A stretch of DNA of 6,750 nucleotides from Clostridiales bacterium (lineage in GTDB: Bacteria; Bacillota; Clostridia; Oscillospirales; Oscillospiraceae), in assembly GCA_019418525.1 (NCBI GenBank), contig DYBS01000120.1, forward strand, positions 1-6,750. The letters run 5' to 3'. Position 1 is the first letter of the stretch. Every line of letters starts with the position of its first letter. A model generated the notes under the pieces. The model had not been told where the DNA came from, did not search any database, and was given only the letters and a program-made list of their open reading frames with translations. Position numbers and translations under genes: made by a program. Positions 5,200 to 6,750 of the stretch are shown piece by piece.

Positions 5200-6270
5200 A
5201 TGGATCAGACTCGCCTGGCGCGGGTCCGCGGCCTGATGCAGGCCTGCGGTCTCTCCCAGATCGTGGTAACTGCCACCGCCTCGGTATACTATCTCACCGG
5301 CTACTGGGTGGAGCCCCATGAGCGAATGCTGGCCCTCTACCTGGACATCGAGGGCCGGACGGTGCTTTTCGGCAATGAACTCTTCGGTCTCTCCTCTACG
5401 CCGGAGCTGCCCCTGGTGGTCCACACCGACAGCGACGACCCGGTGGCCCAGCTGGCCGCGACGGTCCGCCCCGGGGAGCTGGGCGTGGACAAGTTCTGGT
5501 ACAGCAAGTTTCTCCTGGGTCTGATGGCCCACCGCCCGGATGTGAAGCCGGTACTTGGCTCGGAAGCGGTAGATCTGGCCCGCATGAGCAAGGATGAGGC
5601 GGAGCGCGCTGCCATGCGCCACAGCTCGGCCATGAACGACCAAGTCATGGCCCAGGCCATCGCCGCCGTAGCGGAGGGCGTGCGGGAAAACCAGCTGGCC
5701 AGCCTCATCAACCGGGAGTATCTGGCCCGTGGCGCCGACGGCGAGAGCCCCCAGCTGGTGTGCTTCGGGGCCAACGGCGCCGACCCCCACCATGCCCCGG
5801 ACGGCACCATCCTGAAGCCCGGCGACAGCATCACCTTTGACATCTTCACCCCCATCTCCCGCTACTGGTGCGACATGACCCGCACGGTCTTTTACAAGAC
5901 GGTGAGCGACCGGCAGCAGGAGGTCTACGAGCTGGTCCGCCGGGCCAACGAGGCCGCCGAGGCCTTCATCCGGCCGGGTGTTCTCCTGTCCGATGTGGAT
6001 AAGGTGGCCCGCGACCTGATCACTGCCGGAGGATATGGCCCCTACTTCACCCACCGGCTGGGCCATGGCTGTGGTCTGGAGTGCCACGAGCCCCCCGATG
6101 TAAGCAGTGCCTCCCATACACCGCTGGAGCCCGGCATGGTCTTTTCGGTGGAGCCGGGCATCTATCTACCCGGGGAATTCGGCGTGCGCATCGAGGATCT
6201 GGTACTGGTCACCGAGACGGGCTGTGAGGTGCTCAACCACTACCCCAAGCATCTCCAGGTCATCGACTGA
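5200..6270 (+). CDS. M24-family metallopeptidase (Xaa-Pro peptidase-like)
   Basis: A 356-aa cytoplasmic metalloenzyme of the pita-bread fold, with a creatinase/prolidase N-terminal domain (about 1-125) and a peptidase M24 domain (about 133-342). The five expected metal ligands are present: D214 (TFDIFTP), D225 (CDMTRT), H289 (HRLGHGCG), E318 (FSVEPGIY) and E332 (RIEDL). The active-site histidines H198 (PHHAPD) and H296 (CHEPP) are also there. Length matches PepQ/PepP-type enzymes that cleave peptides with proline at the second position. The usual DxG after the first ligand is DIF here. ATG at 5200 is chosen because AAAGGAG (5185-5191) lies 8 nt upstream; the GTG at 5191 overlaps that site. 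The gene has its own promoter and no operon partner. Creatinase or another M24 hydrolase cannot be excluded, so no symbol is given. Confidence 0.9.
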   Translation: MDQTRLARVRGLMQACGLSQIVVTATASVYYLTGYWVEPHERMLALYLDIEGRTVLFGNELFGLSSTPELPLVVHTDSDDPVAQLAATVRPGELGVDKFWYSKFLLGLMAHRPDVKPVLGSEAVDLARMSKDEAERAAMRHSSAMNDQVMAQAIAAVAEGVRENQLASLINREYLARGADGESPQLVCFGANGADPHHAPDGTILKPGDSITFDIFTPISRYWCDMTRTVFYKTVSDRQQEVYELVRRANEAAEAFIRPGVLLSDVDKVARDLITAGGYGPYFTHRLGHGCGLECHEPPDVSSASHTPLEPGMVFSVEPGIYLPGEFGVRIEDLVLVTETGCEVLNHYPKHLQVID

Positions 6271-6279
6271 GACACAGAA

Positions 6280-6311
6280 GGGGCCCGGACATTTTTGAAT
6301 GTCCGGGCCCC
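6280..6311. terminator. Strong 14-bp hairpin after the peptidase gene, without a T tract
   Basis: GGGGCCCGGACATT (6280-6293) and AATGTCCGGGCCCC (6298-6311) form a perfect 14-bp stem with a TTTG loop, 10 nt after the stop codon. Neither strand has a T run beyond it, so it is an atypical terminator or an RNA 3'-end stabiliser. The proper T-rich terminator lies at 6419-6456. Confidence 0.55.
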
Positions 6312-6392
6312 ACAAAGTGGGGCGGCGCTTTTGCGCCGTACAAGCGTTTTGCTGCAGGCAAAACCTTGGCGCAGGGGCAATTCATTTGCCCC
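6307..6392. repeat. Cluster of short hairpins in the convergent intergenic region
   Basis: Four small inverted repeats follow in close succession: GCCCCAC/GTGGGGC (6307-6313/6317-6323), CGGCGC/GCGCCG (6323-6328/6333-6338), GTTTTGC/GCAAAAC (6346-6352/6358-6364) and GGGGCAA/TTGCCCC (6374-6380/6386-6392). The first overlaps the right arm of the preceding 14-bp stem, so the two exclude each other. TGCGCC (6332-6337) can also pair with GGCGCA (6368-6373). The pattern resembles a palindromic intergenic repeat element, but its copy number cannot be known here. Confidence 0.5.
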
Positions 6393-6418
6393 GAGCATTT
6401 GAAATATCCCAGGATTCC

Positions 6419-6456
6419 AAAAAAACAACCACACCTAAAGGTGTGGTTGTTTTTTT
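6419..6456. terminator. Symmetrical bidirectional terminator between peptidase and tRNA cluster
   Basis: An A run plus ACAACCACACC (6419-6435) pairs with GGTGTGGTTGT plus a T run (6440-6456): a 17-bp stem with a 4-nt loop. Each strand ends in a run of at least six T, so it works both ways: for the - strand tRNA operon and for read-through from the peptidase. Its last base is also the final A of the tRNA-Cys CCA end. Confidence 0.88.
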
Positions 6457-6530
6457 GGAGGCGCCACCCAGAATCGAACTGGGGAATAAAGCTTTTGCAG
6501 AGCTCTGCCTTACCGCTTGGCTATGGCGCC
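6456..6530 (-). tRNA. tRNA-Cys (GCA), CCA encoded
   Basis: On the - strand the gene starts GGCGCCA (acceptor arm, pairing with TGGCGCC), followed by a D arm with GCC/GGC, anticodon stem GAGCT/AGCTT with loop CTGCAAA (anticodon GCA), and a T arm with loop TTCGATT. Discriminator T and encoded CCA follow. The pattern is very close to Bacillus tRNA-Cys. It is the last gene of the cluster and abuts the terminator. Confidence 0.95.
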
Positions 6531-6535
6531 CTATG

Positions 6536-6559
6536 GAGGACGGGAGTCATCCCATCCTC
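6536..6559 (-). other. Hairpin in the tRNA-Gly/tRNA-Cys spacer
   Basis: In the - strand transcript GAGGATGGGA pairs with TCCCGTCCTC across a TGAC loop: 10 pairs, one of them U-G. On the + strand the same position would be a C-A mismatch, so the fold is favoured in the tRNA transcript. No T tract follows. It may guide processing. Confidence 0.5.
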
Positions 6560-6566
6560 ATTTGTT

Positions 6567-6642
6567 TGGAGCAGGTGACGAGGCTCGAACTCGCTACCTC
6601 CACCTTGGCAAGGTGGCGCTCTACCAGATGAGCTACACCTGC
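6567..6642 (-). tRNA. tRNA-Gly (GCC), CCA encoded
   Basis: A 76-nt cloverleaf on the - strand: acceptor GCAGGTG with CACCTGC, D arm GCTC/GAGC, anticodon stem CCACC/GGTGG with loop TTGCCAA (anticodon GCC), T loop TTCGAGC, discriminator T and encoded CCA. It is the middle gene of the Phe-Gly-Cys order of transcription. Confidence 0.96.
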
Positions 6643-6664
6643 ATACGCAGTACCCACTTGGGGC

Positions 6665-6693
6665 CCCGGTGAGATACCAAGTATCTCACCGGG
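6665..6693 (-). other. 13-bp hairpin in the tRNA-Phe/tRNA-Gly spacer
   Basis: CCCGGTGAGATAC (6665-6677) and GTATCTCACCGGG (6681-6693) form a perfect 13-bp stem with a 3-nt loop. It begins 5 nt after the tRNA-Phe 3' end on the - strand. With no following T tract it should not terminate fully; an RNase processing site or partial attenuator is possible. Confidence 0.55.
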
Positions 6694-6697
6694 AATT

Positions 6698-6750
6698 TGG
6701 TGCCTCCGGCCGGAATCGAACCAGCGACACGGGGATTTTCAGTCCCCTGC
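6698..6750 (-). tRNA. tRNA-Phe (GAA), 5' part outside window
   Basis: The 3' two-thirds of a - strand tRNA: anticodon stem GGGGA/TCCCC with loop CTGAAAA (anticodon GAA), T stem GCTGG/CCGGC with loop TTCGATT, acceptor 3' strand CGGAGGC, discriminator A and encoded CCA. The D arm and 5' acceptor strand lie beyond base 6750, and further tRNA genes may precede it. Confidence 0.93.

Noticed and set aside
5158..6117. - strand open frame (319 codons) opposite the M24 peptidase
   Set aside because: Antisense to a metallopeptidase with all ligands intact; no RBS or domain.
6299..6631. + strand frame with RIELG and RLELATSTLARWRSTR-like peptides
   Set aside because: These peptides are the classic spurious translation of antisense tRNA T-loop and anticodon regions; the DNA is tRNA-Cys and tRNA-Gly plus hairpins.

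Overview
The window reads as ordinary chromosome of a GC-rich member of the Clostridia, most likely an Oscillospiraceae-type gut bacterium (Flavonifractor/Intestinimonas-like). This is inferred from strong AGGAGG ribosome-binding sites, GC-rich codon use, many rho-independent terminators, tRNA genes with encoded CCA, and the protein families present. Genus-level placement is a guess. There is no sign of a phage, transposon or CRISPR array.

Layout, left to right. (1) 1-525: the 3' end of a class II (B12-dependent) ribonucleotide reductase gene on the + strand, closed by a GC-rich terminator. (2) 543-1604: a two-gene + strand operon. It has a MerR-type promoter (19-bp spacer with a dyad between -35 and -10), a MerR regulator with two C-terminal membrane helices, and a translationally coupled YbjQ/UPF0145 protein. 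A 17-bp terminator hairpin lies between this operon and the convergent hydantoinase gene. (3) 1625-4601, - strand: an NCS1-family nucleobase/hydantoin permease followed 43 nt later by a dihydropyrimidinase/hydantoinase. They share one promoter, whose start region lies on a perfect 11-bp inverted repeat. This looks like an import-and-ring-opening module for hydantoins or dihydropyrimidines. (4) 4840-5093: a 65-aa cysteine-rich protein of unknown function on the + strand, ending in two tandem hairpins. (5) 5124-6270: a monocistronic M24-family (Xaa-Pro peptidase-like) metallopeptidase with a clear promoter. (6) 6280-6456: a short intergenic stretch packed with hairpins, some mutually exclusive. 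(7) 6456-6750: a - strand tRNA cluster, transcribed Phe-Gly-Cys, with a hairpin in each inter-tRNA spacer and a terminator abutting tRNA-Cys.

The permease and hydantoinase clearly form one functional unit: uptake followed by cyclic amide hydrolysis. The downstream N-carbamoyl hydrolase and any upstream reductase are not in the window. The MerR/YbjQ pair is a second unit, probably self-regulated. The remaining genes look independent. The items most worth a second look are the membrane-anchored MerR coupled to YbjQ, the permease whose substrate-site Trp appears replaced by Asp, the small Cys-rich protein, and the structured RNA elements between the peptidase and the tRNAs.
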